Source: Firm-04 sp045627405 (GTDB lineage Bacteria; Bacillota; Clostridia; Oscillospirales; Ruminococcaceae). From it: a DNA stretch of 64,000 nt. Within the stretch, counting starts at the first letter, position 1; every line of letters begins with the position of its first letter. The notes below the pieces were generated by a model. The model saw only the letters and a program-made list of their open reading frames with translations, ran no database searches and was not told the origin of the DNA. The position numbers and the translations under genes were made by a program. The stretch lies in the NCBI GenBank assembly GCA_045627405.1, contig JAZQNP010000013.1, positions 1 through 64,000 of the forward strand, given 5' to 3'. Shown in pieces: positions 35,001 to 42,666 of the stretch.

Positions 35001-36388
35001 CGGAGGAACTCTTCGGAAGAGCCAATGTGTTTAAGGCAGGTACCATCTCCGGCGTGCAGGATAAGATCGCTTACGGCTATGTCAAGCACTATCTGGAAGA
35101 CTGCGGCATCACCGTCAACAACAGCGAAGTCAACCGCCTGATCGCAGGCTGCGTCGGCGTCAAAAAGACCACCGGTCAGCATCCGGGCGGCATGGTCGTC
35201 ATTCCGGAGGATTTCGATATTTTCGATTTCACTCCCGTGCAGCAGCCCGGTGAACCTGCGGACGATGACGACTCCGAAATGATTATTACAACGCATTTCG
35301 ATTTCCACAAGCTGCACGATACCATCCTGAAACTCGATGAGCTGGGGCATGTTGTTCCCACACTCTATAAGCACCTCGAAGATATGACCGGCATTAAAAT
35401 TGCGGATGTTCCGACCACCGATCCGGACGTCTTCCGGATGTGTACCGACTGCTCGGTACTTGGCGTGACCGAAGAGGATATTTTCTGCAAGACCGGTTCG
35501 CTCGGCATCCCCGAAATGGGTACAAACTTTACCATCGGCATGCTGCTCGATGCAAAGCCCAAGCTGTTCTCAGACTTCCTGCAAATCTCCGGTCTGTCGC
35601 ACGGAACCGATGTGTGGCTCGGCAACGCACAGGAGCTGATCGCCAACGGCACCTGCACGATTTCCGATGTCATCGGGACGCGTGACTCGATCATGACCTA
35701 TCAGCTCTATCACGGTGTCGAGCCAAAACAGGCATTCCAAATCATGGAGGATACCCGTAAGGGAAAAGCCCCCAAAACCTTTACGCAGGAACGTGTCGAT
35801 ATGCTCCGCGAGCACAATGTGCCGCAGTGGTACATCGACTCCTGTCTCAAAATCAAGTACATGTTCCCGGAAGCCCATGCCGCTGCCTATGTCACCGCTG
35901 CCATCAAGCTCGGCTGGTTCAAGCTCTATCACCCGCTCGAATATTATGCAACCTACTTTGCAATCCGCGGCGGCGATTTCGATGCAAAGCTCGCCGTCGA
36001 GGGCGTGGATGCCGTGCGAAACCGCATCCGCGAGCTGAATGCCAAAGGCAAGGAACGCTCCAAAAAAGAGAACGATCTGCTCGATATTCTGAAAATCGTC
36101 AATGAAGCCATGTCCCGCGGCATCGGCTTCCTGCAAGTCAATCTGCGCAAATCCCATGCAACAGACTATCTCATCGAGGACGGCAAGCTCCGCATTCCGT
36201 TCGCCGCACTCGACGGCGTCGGCACAAAGGCTGCGGAAAAGCTCTATGAAACCGCACAGCACGGCGATTTCATCTCCGTGGACGAGCTGCAAGAGCAGAG
36301 CGGTGCGTCGAAAGCGACAATAGAGGTTCTGGATGCACTCGGTGCTTTGGGCGATCTTCCGAAATCCAATCAGCTCTCCCTCTTCTGA
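32021..36388 (+). CDS. polC: DNA polymerase III alpha subunit, PolC type
   Basis: A 1455-residue Gram-positive replicase, normal for PolC. In order: N-terminal domain (1-200), OB-fold (about 245-335), PHP domain (HLHTNMSAMDAV near 349, ITDHGVVQAF near 383), proofreading exonuclease inserted at about 430-600 (FDVETTGL, then HNADFDTAFMR), polymerase palm/fingers with zinc finger (CPKC near 922, CPEC near 947) and catalytic PDIDQNFS near 975, and C-terminal beta-clamp/HhH parts (GDLPKSNQLSLF tail). GGGAG precedes the ATG. Leucine codon choice shifts from CTG-dominated in the 5' part to CTC-rich in the 3' part. Confidence 0.98.
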   Translation: MPQTLNEFLREYSAKLPETVMSGSLQRILANQSRTKLYLETAYETYIPFETLSATETELAARLKLESVRILGRYPAEQFRAEILSDLFLLLRRDFSVINGFLDDAETLLQDGVLTLTLMHGGADLLEREHFRDALSHAIQKMFSVSISVQFSGTHLHVTEEQHAQTAAEIPDSPPPAVYSPKSETAEKAAEFSSLSSLRSDIEPVKPDRPDKDTLGVIFGRLIKEKPVSVSQAISASQNTLESGAKKFAIAVEVFAKPDSRQLKNNKTLITFPVTDYTGSVLVKLFLDEQKLADFPLEKCKTGANLLIYGTVNYDEYDHDIVIKPTAINTYTPERRTDDAPVKRVELHLHTNMSAMDAVTSAEALVNRAHEWGHRAMAITDHGVVQAFPEAMNATAKWNDFRVIYGCEAYVVNDLDAIHIIDTPDPRTPQDEVIVFDVETTGLSPKNDRLTEIGAVKIKGMRIVDSFNTFVNPERHIPEKITELTGISDDMVAGAPMEKEAVEQFFAFCGENPVLIAHNADFDTAFMRAVFARQGLDHPFVKLDTLVLCRVMLPQMARHKLDQVAKQLKLGKFEHHRASDDAYMLAKIYLTLMERLIKENTIHTLGDLNTALPAVDPRKLKSFHQIILAKNQTGMKNLYRLVSYSQLDYFYKKPLIPKSLLVKHREGLLYGSACEAGELFTAIVEGKSDDELKRLASFYDYLEIQPIANNSFMLRSDRFSAETEEDLRNYNRKVIEIGDSLGIPTVATCDVHFMDPKDSIYRQILQSGMGFEDADEHAPLYLRTTDEMLEEFDYLGAEKAFEVVVTNTNLIADKIDRCHAIPKGTFTPSIPGAEEDLIRITTEKAKSIYGDPLPELVQKRLDRELTSICKHGFSVLYMIAQKLVAHSEEHGYLVGSRGSVGSSFVASMAGISEVNPLVPHYACPKCLHSEFITDGSVGSGFDLPPKACPECGTDMKRDGHDIPFETFLGFDGDKAPDIDQNFSSEYQSESHRYTEELFGRANVFKAGTISGVQDKIAYGYVKHYLEDCGITVNNSEVNRLIAGCVGVKKTTGQHPGGMVVIPEDFDIFDFTPVQQPGEPADDDDSEMIITTHFDFHKLHDTILKLDELGHVVPTLYKHLEDMTGIKIADVPTTDPDVFRMCTDCSVLGVTEEDIFCKTGSLGIPEMGTNFTIGMLLDAKPKLFSDFLQISGLSHGTDVWLGNAQELIANGTCTISDVIGTRDSIMTYQLYHGVEPKQAFQIMEDTRKGKAPKTFTQERVDMLREHNVPQWYIDSCLKIKYMFPEAHAAAYVTAAIKLGWFKLYHPLEYYATYFAIRGGDFDAKLAVEGVDAVRNRIRELNAKGKERSKKENDLLDILKIVNEAMSRGIGFLQVNLRKSHATDYLIEDGKLRIPFAALDGVGTKAAEKLYETAQHGDFISVDELQEQSGASKATIEVLDALGALGDLPKSNQLSLF

Positions 36389-36389
36389 C

Positions 36390-36418
36390 TTGACTTTTTT
36401 GTGATAATATGATAATAT
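36390..36418 (+). promoter_or_regulatory. Probable promoter of the histidine operon
   Basis: TTGACT (36390-36395), 17-base spacer, TAATAT (36413-36418), immediately after the polC stop and overlapping an octamer repeat. Confidence 0.6.
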
Positions 36419-36438
36419 GTTAGCATGTTAGCATGTTA
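36403..36438. repeat. Tandem octamers GATAATAT and GTTAGCAT
   Basis: Two perfect GATAATAT units (36403-36418) followed by two perfect GTTAGCAT units and a half unit (36419-36438). The repeats embed the -10 region of the his promoter, so copy-number change would alter the promoter. Confidence 0.85.
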
Positions 36439-36442
36439 AAGC

Positions 36443-36493
36443 GTCCGGCATGCCGGTTTTCTGAGACCGGCTGTGTCTGCATCTGTGCCGGAC
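36443..36493 (+). promoter_or_regulatory. Structured leader before hisZ
   Basis: GTCCGGCA (36443-36450) can pair with TGCCGGAC (36486-36493), enclosing a GCCGG/CCGGC hairpin (36452-36456 and 36467-36471). It lies between the promoter and hisZ. No T-box consensus or histidine-rich leader peptide was recognised. Confidence 0.5.
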
Positions 36494-36523
36494 AAGCCCA
36501 CTCTTTCGTAAGGAGTCATCTCT

Positions 36524-37720
36524 ATGAATAAATTTGATCTGATCACCCCTGAGGGCACACGCGATTCGCTCTTTGCCGAATGCACACTCCGCCGTGACAT
36601 CGAGAGCAAGCTGCACAATCTCTTCTCTGCCCGCGGATACAGCGAAATCATTACCCCGACCCTCGAATTCTACGATGTATTTAACCGCAAGGCGCAGCCC
36701 TTCCCGCAGGAGCTGATGTATAAGCTCACCGATGCAAAAGGCAGACTGCTCGTGCTGCGGCCGGACAACACGGTTCCGATCGCACGCGTCTGCGCAACCA
36801 GACTCCGCGACAGCTCGCTCCCTCTGCGGCTCTATTATAACCAGAGCATCCATGTCATCTCACCGTCGCTCAAAGGCAGGGACGATGAGATCACACAGGC
36901 GGGCATTGAGCTGATCGGTTCCGATTCCAGAATGGCGGATCTCGAAGTCATTGCAGCGGCTGTCGATGCGCTGCGCTCCTTCGATCCGGCTTATCAGCTC
37001 GAACTCGGCAACGCAGCCCTCTTCCGCCTGCTGATGCAGCAGCTTCCGGCTTCCGAACATGCAAAAGAACAGCTCCGCGACTGCATCGAATCAAAAAATT
37101 ATCCGGCAATCGGAGACCTGCTCGACACGCTGCCCGATTCCGCTGCCGCAAACGCACTCCGCGTTCTGCCGAGACTCTTCGGCGGTGAAGAGGTCTTTGA
37201 AAAAGCTGCTGCCGTCTCAACCGGTGATGCGTTTTCTGCGATTCTCAATGACCTCCATGCACTTTGGAAATCGGTTGCACAGTTTGCAGGAAAAGACCGT
37301 GTCAGCGTCGATCTCAGCATGATGCACCGCACGGATTACTATACCGGCATGATCCTCCGCGGCTATCTTTCCGGCTACGGCGAGGAAATCCTCTCAGGCG
37401 GAAGATACGACAATCTGATCGCGGAATTCGGCTACGATGTGCCGGCGACAGGATTCGCCGTCAACATTGACGCTGTGACGAAAATCCTGAGCAGACGCGA
37501 TGCTGCTCCTTCCGGCGCACAAACGAAAGCCAGCAATGTTCTGATCTGGGCGGCGGAGGGCTGTGAAGCCGATGCCGTTGAAGCTGCGACCAATCTGCGC
37601 GGAAAAGGGCTTGTCGTGGAGCATTCCCTCTCGGCATCCCTTGCAGAGGCGCGTGCGTATGCCGATGCACACGGCATCGACACGGTGCTGCCCATTGAGA
37701 AAAATACGGAAGGAGTGTGA
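36524..37720 (+). CDS. hisZ: ATP phosphoribosyltransferase regulatory subunit HisZ
   Basis: A 398-residue class II aminoacyl-tRNA-synthetase-like protein that forms the hetero-octameric ATP-PRT with short HisG and confers histidine feedback. Start LITPEGTRDSLF, motif 2-like RPDNTVPIARVCATR near 86-100 and LSGGRYDNLIAEFG near 290-303 are visible. The tRNA anticodon-binding domain of HisRS is absent, which favours HisZ over HisRS, as does hisG four bases downstream. AAGGAG precedes the ATG. Confidence 0.93.
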   Translation: MNKFDLITPEGTRDSLFAECTLRRDIESKLHNLFSARGYSEIITPTLEFYDVFNRKAQPFPQELMYKLTDAKGRLLVLRPDNTVPIARVCATRLRDSSLPLRLYYNQSIHVISPSLKGRDDEITQAGIELIGSDSRMADLEVIAAAVDALRSFDPAYQLELGNAALFRLLMQQLPASEHAKEQLRDCIESKNYPAIGDLLDTLPDSAAANALRVLPRLFGGEEVFEKAAAVSTGDAFSAILNDLHALWKSVAQFAGKDRVSVDLSMMHRTDYYTGMILRGYLSGYGEEILSGGRYDNLIAEFGYDVPATGFAVNIDAVTKILSRRDAAPSGAQTKASNVLIWAAEGCEADAVEAATNLRGKGLVVEHSLSASLAEARAYADAHGIDTVLPIEKNTEGV

Positions 37721-37723
37721 CGT

Positions 37724-38365
37724 ATGGCAAGACCGCTTCGCATTGCCCTGACAAAAGGCAGACTCGAAAAAGATACCGTCGGTATGCTGGAAGAGCTCGG
37801 ATTTGACTGCACACAGGTTCGCGAGAAAGGCAGACGGCTCATCCTCCCCATCGGGGACGGCAGCATTGAATGCGTCCTCGCAAAAGCAAACGATGTCATC
37901 ACTTACGTCGAACACGGCGTCTGCGATCTCGGTGTTGTCGGCAAGGATACCATCCTCGAAATGCAGGGCAAATTCTATGAACTCGTCGATCTCGGCTTCG
38001 GCAGATGCAAATTCGCCCTCGCCGTCAAGAAGGGTACCGATTTCTACTGCGGCTATGCTGTCAAAACCATCGCCTCCAAATATCCCAATGTCACACGCCG
38101 CTTCTTTGAAGCAAAGGGCATGGACGTCGATATTGTGAAGATCGAAGGCTCGGTCGAACTCGCGCCGCTCCTCGAACTCTCCGACGGGATTGTCGATATT
38201 GTCGAAACAGGCACGACCCTCAAAGAAAACGGTCTCGAAGTCTTTGAGGATGTCTGCGGCATCTCTGCCAGACTCATCGCCAACACCGTCAGCATGAAGC
38301 TGCGGCAGAGCGAGATTGAGACACTGGTCGCGCAGATCGAAGGATTTTTGCAGAATACAAAATAA
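37724..38365 (+). CDS. hisG: ATP phosphoribosyltransferase catalytic subunit HisG (short form)
   Basis: A 213-residue short-form HisG, first enzyme of histidine synthesis (ATP + PRPP). RIALTKGRLEKDT opens the protein; GVCDLGVVGKD near 65 and the PRPP loop EIVETGTTLKENGLEV-like segment (DIVETGTTLKENGLEVFED near 163-181) are diagnostic. The C-terminal regulatory domain of long HisG is absent, so it needs the HisZ encoded just upstream. CTC leucine codons dominate here, unlike the pyrH operon. Confidence 0.97.
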   Translation: MARPLRIALTKGRLEKDTVGMLEELGFDCTQVREKGRRLILPIGDGSIECVLAKANDVITYVEHGVCDLGVVGKDTILEMQGKFYELVDLGFGRCKFALAVKKGTDFYCGYAVKTIASKYPNVTRRFFEAKGMDVDIVKIEGSVELAPLLELSDGIVDIVETGTTLKENGLEVFEDVCGISARLIANTVSMKLRQSEIETLVAQIEGFLQNTK

Positions 38366-38421
38366 AATACTGCGTTTTTATTCTGAAAAACATTCCGCAT
38401 ACAAGAAAAGGAGGCAGCACG

Positions 38422-39387
38422 ATGAGCCAGCCCGCAACCAACGCACGCTTTCATCTGCCGGATTTCACCCGACACGGCAAGCTCAATCTCGTCATGATAA
38501 AGATGTGGAAAAATGCACGCGAATATTTCCGCGACGGCGTGGAGATCGCGTCTGTATACGGCGCATTTCCGCCGTCCATGTGGAACGGCGGCAGACCGCT
38601 GCTCGCCATTTGTGACGAAAAATATGTGAGGCAGACCATTGAAGCATTCAATAAAGAGGGCATTCCGCTTCGGTTTACGTTCACCAACCCCATGATCAAA
38701 GAAGAGCATCTTTCAGACCGCTTCTGCAATATGGTCATGAAAGCTGCAAACAACGGTCTGAACGAGGTCATCGTGTTCTCGGAAGTGCTGGAAGCATATA
38801 TCCGCGCCAATTATCCCAAATATAAAATCACTTCCTCCACCTGCAAGCGGCTGACAAATCCGGAAGACATCCGCGCAGAGCTGGAAAAAGACTATCATGT
38901 TGTGGTGCTGGATTATGACATCAACAACCAGTGGGAGATACTCGACACGCTTCCGCATAAGGAGAAGCTTGAAATCCTTGTGGATTCTGCATGTATTCCG
39001 AAATGTCCGCGCCGTTCTGCGGAATATGAAACCTGCGGCAAGCAGCAGATCGTGTTCAATCGGCATTTGAAGCAGCACCCGAATCAGCCGTTCCGGATGT
39101 CCGATTATGATACCGTCACCATGGCGGATTTTGAATGCGCTGCCACACACCGTTCACCGTTTGAGATCCGCGAGCTTCCGCATTTCGTCACGCCGGAGAT
39201 GATCTGGGGAGAGTATCTCCCCCACGGCATCAATCAGTTCAAGATCTCCGGACGCGGCTGGAATAAGCTTGCTGTGATCGAACAGTATATGTACTATCTC
39301 ATGAAGCCGGAAACCCGCGATGAAGCGCGCTTCATGCTCCTGCACAATCTGGAACGCAGCGGTGCAGTGAGAATCGACAATATATAA
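38422..39387 (+). CDS. U32/UbiV-like uncharacterised protein in the his operon
   Basis: A 321-residue protein of unknown function. The opening FHLPDFTRHGKLNLVMIKMW, the ASVYGAFPPSMWNGGR segment (43-58) and the LRFTFTNPMI strand suggest a TIM-barrel like the peptidase-U32/UbiU-UbiV superfamily. Four cysteines fit a possible Fe-S site: Cys141 (ITSSTCK), Cys191 and Cys195 (SACIPKCPRR) and Cys239 (FECAATH). It is not a known histidine enzyme. AAAGGAGG precedes the ATG; hisG is 56 bases upstream and hisD 46 bases downstream on the same strand, so it is probably co-transcribed. In UbiU/UbiV such clusters support oxygen-independent hydroxylation; any link to histidine is speculative. Confidence 0.75.
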   Translation: MSQPATNARFHLPDFTRHGKLNLVMIKMWKNAREYFRDGVEIASVYGAFPPSMWNGGRPLLAICDEKYVRQTIEAFNKEGIPLRFTFTNPMIKEEHLSDRFCNMVMKAANNGLNEVIVFSEVLEAYIRANYPKYKITSSTCKRLTNPEDIRAELEKDYHVVVLDYDINNQWEILDTLPHKEKLEILVDSACIPKCPRRSAEYETCGKQQIVFNRHLKQHPNQPFRMSDYDTVTMADFECAATHRSPFEIRELPHFVTPEMIWGEYLPHGINQFKISGRGWNKLAVIEQYMYYLMKPETRDEARFMLLHNLERSGAVRIDNI

Positions 39388-39433
39388 ACCGCGGATTCTG
39401 TTTGCAATCCGCTGAATAAAGGAGGAGCATCCT

Positions 39434-40729
39434 ATGCAGATCATTCGATGCAACGGAATGGACGAAGCTGCTTTTTTTGCACAGCTTCGCAGCAGAAGCA
39501 CTGCACCCGATCCGAAAATCGTCGAAACAGTCACACAGATTCTGGAAGATGTACGCACAAAGGGCGATGCGGCTGTGCGTGCCTATACCGAAAAATTTGA
39601 CGGCAAATGCCCTGAAACATTTGAAGTCGATGCAGATACCATCTCTGACGCGCTTGACGCCGCTGACCCGAAATTCGTGGAGGCATTGCTCAATGCGATC
39701 GAGAATATTGCCGATTTTCACAATCGCCAGAAAGAGCAGGGCTTTGTCAATACCAGACCCGACGGCGTGATCCTCGGTCAGAGACTCCGCGGACTCGAAC
39801 GCGTCGGTCTCTATGTCCCCGGCGGCACGGCGGCATATCCGTCCTCTGTGCTGATGAACGCCATCCCCGCGAAAATCGCCGGCGTCAGGGAACTCATCAT
39901 GGTGACACCGCCCGGCAAAGACGGAAAGCCGAATCCCGATATTCTCGTGGCGGCTTCCCTCTGCGGCGTTGACCGCATCTTCCTCATGGGCGGTGCGCAA
40001 GCTGTCGCCGCGCTCGCCTACGGCACCGATTCCATCCCGCGTGTCGATAAAATCGTCGGACCTGGCAATATCTTCGTCGCAACCGCAAAACGCCTCCTCT
40101 ACGGCGTGGTCGATATTGATATGGTCGCAGGCCCCAGCGAGGTGCTTGTCATGGCAGACGATTCGGCAAATCCCAAATTCGTCGCCGCTGACCTGATGTC
40201 GCAGGCGGAACACGATAAACTCGCATCCTCTATCCTCGTCACAACCTCGGAGCGCATCGCAAACGAAACACTTGCCGAATGCGAACGGCAGATGGCATAT
40301 CTGCAACGCCGTGAGATCATCCGCGCTTCCCTCGACAGCTTCGGCGCAATCCTCATCTGTGATTCGCCGGAGCAGGCTGTGGACATTGCCAATGAAATCG
40401 CACCGGAACATCTCGAAGTCCTGATGGAGAATCCTCTTGAATATATCGGACAGCTCGATAACGCCGGCTCCGTTTTCCTCGGTCCCTATGCCTCTGAGCC
40501 GCTCGGCGATTACTACGCAGGTCCGAACCACGTCCTGCCGACCTCCGGCACTGCAAGATTCTTTTCCCCGCTCTCTGTGTACAGCTTCATCAAACGGTCC
40601 AGCTTTATCTACTATACCGAAAATGCTCTGCGCGATGCAAAGGATGACATCATCCTCGTCGCAAACAAAGAGGGGCTGACTGCACACGCCAATGCCATCG
40701 CCGTCCGGTTTGAGGACGAAAAGGAGTAA
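39434..40729 (+). CDS. hisD: Histidinol dehydrogenase
   Basis: A 431-residue zinc enzyme carrying out the last two oxidations, histidinol to histidine, with NAD. GLYVPGGTAAYPSSVLMNAIPA near 124-145, the zinc/NAD motif IVGPGNIFVATAKR and DLMSQAEHDKLASSIL near 254-269 are diagnostic, as is the C-terminal AEPLGDYYAGPNHVLPT-like segment (SEPLGDYYAGPNHVLPTSG). GGAGG precedes the ATG; hisC follows after five bases. Confidence 0.97.
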   Translation: MQIIRCNGMDEAAFFAQLRSRSTAPDPKIVETVTQILEDVRTKGDAAVRAYTEKFDGKCPETFEVDADTISDALDAADPKFVEALLNAIENIADFHNRQKEQGFVNTRPDGVILGQRLRGLERVGLYVPGGTAAYPSSVLMNAIPAKIAGVRELIMVTPPGKDGKPNPDILVAASLCGVDRIFLMGGAQAVAALAYGTDSIPRVDKIVGPGNIFVATAKRLLYGVVDIDMVAGPSEVLVMADDSANPKFVAADLMSQAEHDKLASSILVTTSERIANETLAECERQMAYLQRREIIRASLDSFGAILICDSPEQAVDIANEIAPEHLEVLMENPLEYIGQLDNAGSVFLGPYASEPLGDYYAGPNHVLPTSGTARFFSPLSVYSFIKRSSFIYYTENALRDAKDDIILVANKEGLTAHANAIAVRFEDEKE

Positions 40730-40734
40730 CGCCG

Positions 40735-41793
40735 ATGAAATTACCCGAAAAACTGACCAGGCTCAAACCCTATGACCCCATCACAGGCAGCTTTCCTGTC
40801 CGCCTCGATGCAAATGAATCCTATTTTGATCTCTCCCCTGCGCTCAAAGAGAAGGTCGCAGAGCTCGTGGAACAGGTCGCTTTTAACCGCTATCCCGATC
40901 CGGCTGCAACCGATGTCGTCCGCGCCTTTGCTGCCTACTACGGCATCTCCCCCGACTGTGTCACCGCCGGCAACGGCTCCGATGAGATCATCACCCTCCT
41001 GCTCGGCACCTTTTTACAAAAAGGCGCGAAGCTCGTCACGGTAACGCCGGATTTCTCTATGTACGGCGTCTATGCCTCGCTCTCTGAGATTGCGGTCATC
41101 CCTGTGCAGAAACAGGAGAATCTCCAAATCGACATGGACAGGCTGATTGCTGCTGCGCAAAATGCCGATGCGGTTGTTTTCTCCAATCCCTGCAATCCCA
41201 CTTCCCTCGGTGAACCGCGCGATGCTGTCATTCGCCTGATTGAAGCTGCTCCCGATTGCCTGATCATCGTCGATGAGGCGTATATGGACTTCTGGGATGA
41301 GAGCGTTCTCGATCTCGTCACAAAATATCAGAATCTCATCGTTCTGCGCACCTGCTCCAAGGCGATGGGGCTTGCTGCCGCCAGAATGGGATTTGCCGTC
41401 ATGGATCCCTATAAAACCAATCTGCTGCGTGCGGCAAAATCCCCCTATAACTGCGATGCGATTACGCAGGTCATCTGCGCAGCCGTTCTCAGAGAACAGG
41501 AGACGCTCCTGCACTGCCGCGATGAGATCATTCTTCAAACACAGCGGCTCTATGCCGCGCTCTCCAATCTCGTTCACCGCTATCCCGCTCTTCTGGATAC
41601 GGTTTTTGCACCGCGCACAAACTTCGTGTTTGTCAAAACGAAATACGCAAAACAAATCTTTGAACAGCTCCAAGCCGCCGGCATCGCCGTGCGCTGCTTC
41701 CCGGACGGTCTTCGTATCTGCGCAGGCACCGGCCGTGAACAAACCCTCCTCCTCAGTGAGCTCGAACGCATCCTGCAAGCTGCGGAACAATAA
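40735..41793 (+). CDS. hisC: Histidinol-phosphate aminotransferase
   Basis: A 352-residue fold-type I PLP enzyme transaminating imidazole-acetol phosphate with glutamate. LDANESYFDLSP near 22-33, AGNGSDEIITLLL near 79-91, FSNPCNPTS near 148-156, the aspartate in IIVDEAYMDF and the PLP-lysine region RTCSKAMGLAAARMGF near 204-219 are all present. It is the last gene of the his cluster, followed by a strong terminator; hisBHAFI are not in the window. Confidence 0.95.
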   Translation: MKLPEKLTRLKPYDPITGSFPVRLDANESYFDLSPALKEKVAELVEQVAFNRYPDPAATDVVRAFAAYYGISPDCVTAGNGSDEIITLLLGTFLQKGAKLVTVTPDFSMYGVYASLSEIAVIPVQKQENLQIDMDRLIAAAQNADAVVFSNPCNPTSLGEPRDAVIRLIEAAPDCLIIVDEAYMDFWDESVLDLVTKYQNLIVLRTCSKAMGLAAARMGFAVMDPYKTNLLRAAKSPYNCDAITQVICAAVLREQETLLHCRDEIILQTQRLYAALSNLVHRYPALLDTVFAPRTNFVFVKTKYAKQIFEQLQAAGIAVRCFPDGLRICAGTGREQTLLLSELERILQAAEQ

Positions 41794-41820
41794 TACAAAT
41801 TCACGTTCCATAAGAAATAC

Positions 41821-41860
41821 GATGAGACGCAGTCCGCTTTCCGAACTGCGTCTCATCTTC
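41821..41860. terminator. Terminator between hisC and the CotJC-like gene
   Basis: A 13-bp perfect stem (GATGAGACGCAGT at 41821-41833 with 41845-41857), 11-base loop, then TTCTTT. It lies between convergent genes and probably serves both. Confidence 0.85.
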
Positions 41861-41880
41861 TTTACTGCAATCTATTTTCC

Positions 41881-42549
41881 TTAGTGAAATGACGGCGGTT
41901 TGACCGGCGCGGACGGAAACCGGCTGTTCGACGGCGACGGCTCGGACATGCTGAAATACATCTTCGCTGCCTTCGTTGTACCAAAATCCCGGTTGGAACC
42001 CGTTTTCTGCACCTTGTTGAATGCCTCCTGGAACATCGCGTTATGCGCCTCTTCCCGGTTGAGCAGAAAATCTATCGTCTCCCTGACCTTCTTGTCCGCA
42101 ATCTGACGGTAAAGATATTCATAAACAACCTTCGCACGCTGCTCCGATGCGATATTCGACAGCAGATCTGCGCAAAGATCTCCGGTGACAGTTACATAAT
42201 CCCCTGTCCACGAATATCCCGATGCATTGATCAGTCCCGGACTCAGACCAAGCTGCACATGACTCTGAATCTCTCCGTTCACGACCGGTGCTGCATCTAC
42301 TTCGTGTCCGTTCAGCAGATTGATCGTCTGCGCAACCATCTCCATATGACCCAGCTCCTCTGCCGCAATGTCCAGAAATAAATCCTTGATCTCCGGATCC
42401 TTGATGCGGAAACTCTGCGCCATATACTGCATTGCTGCCTTTAATTCGCCGTTCGCTCCGCCCAGCTGCTCTTGCAGCAGTGCCGCATACTGCGGGTTCG
42501 GCCGCTCGACCGCTACCGGGTGAAACAGTGCTTTCTCATGCTTGAACAT
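41881..42549 (-). CDS. CotJC-like manganese catalase family protein
   Basis: A 222-residue ferritin-fold protein. Glu/His metal ligands are visible in GGANGELKAAMQYMAQ, AAEELGHMEMVAQTI and NREEAHNAMFQEA. The family is dimanganese catalase, and the short length with the opening MFKHEKALFHPV resembles CotJC of spore coats. The likely role is peroxide removal; catalase activity is family knowledge. The C-terminus is proline/serine-rich (SNSRFPSAPVKPPSFH). GGGAGG precedes the ATG. It is transcribed toward hisC and separated from it by a terminator. Confidence 0.88.
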   Translation of the reverse strand: MFKHEKALFHPVAVERPNPQYAALLQEQLGGANGELKAAMQYMAQSFRIKDPEIKDLFLDIAAEELGHMEMVAQTINLLNGHEVDAAPVVNGEIQSHVQLGLSPGLINASGYSWTGDYVTVTGDLCADLLSNIASEQRAKVVYEYLYRQIADKKVRETIDFLLNREEAHNAMFQEAFNKVQKTGSNRDFGTTKAAKMYFSMSEPSPSNSRFPSAPVKPPSFH

Positions 42550-42666
42550 TGGCTCTCGCCTCCCTTTCTGTCCGTAGAATTCCCAGCGTCAGTCAGGATT
42601 ATGCAAGCCTATTTTCATTTTTCTTTTTCATAAAACATGACTCCGCACTGCACAACCCCGATGCAG

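Noticed and set aside
39332..40687. 451-codon antisense frame opposite hisD
   Set aside because: hisD is unambiguous on the other strand and the antisense product lacks any motif or ribosome site.
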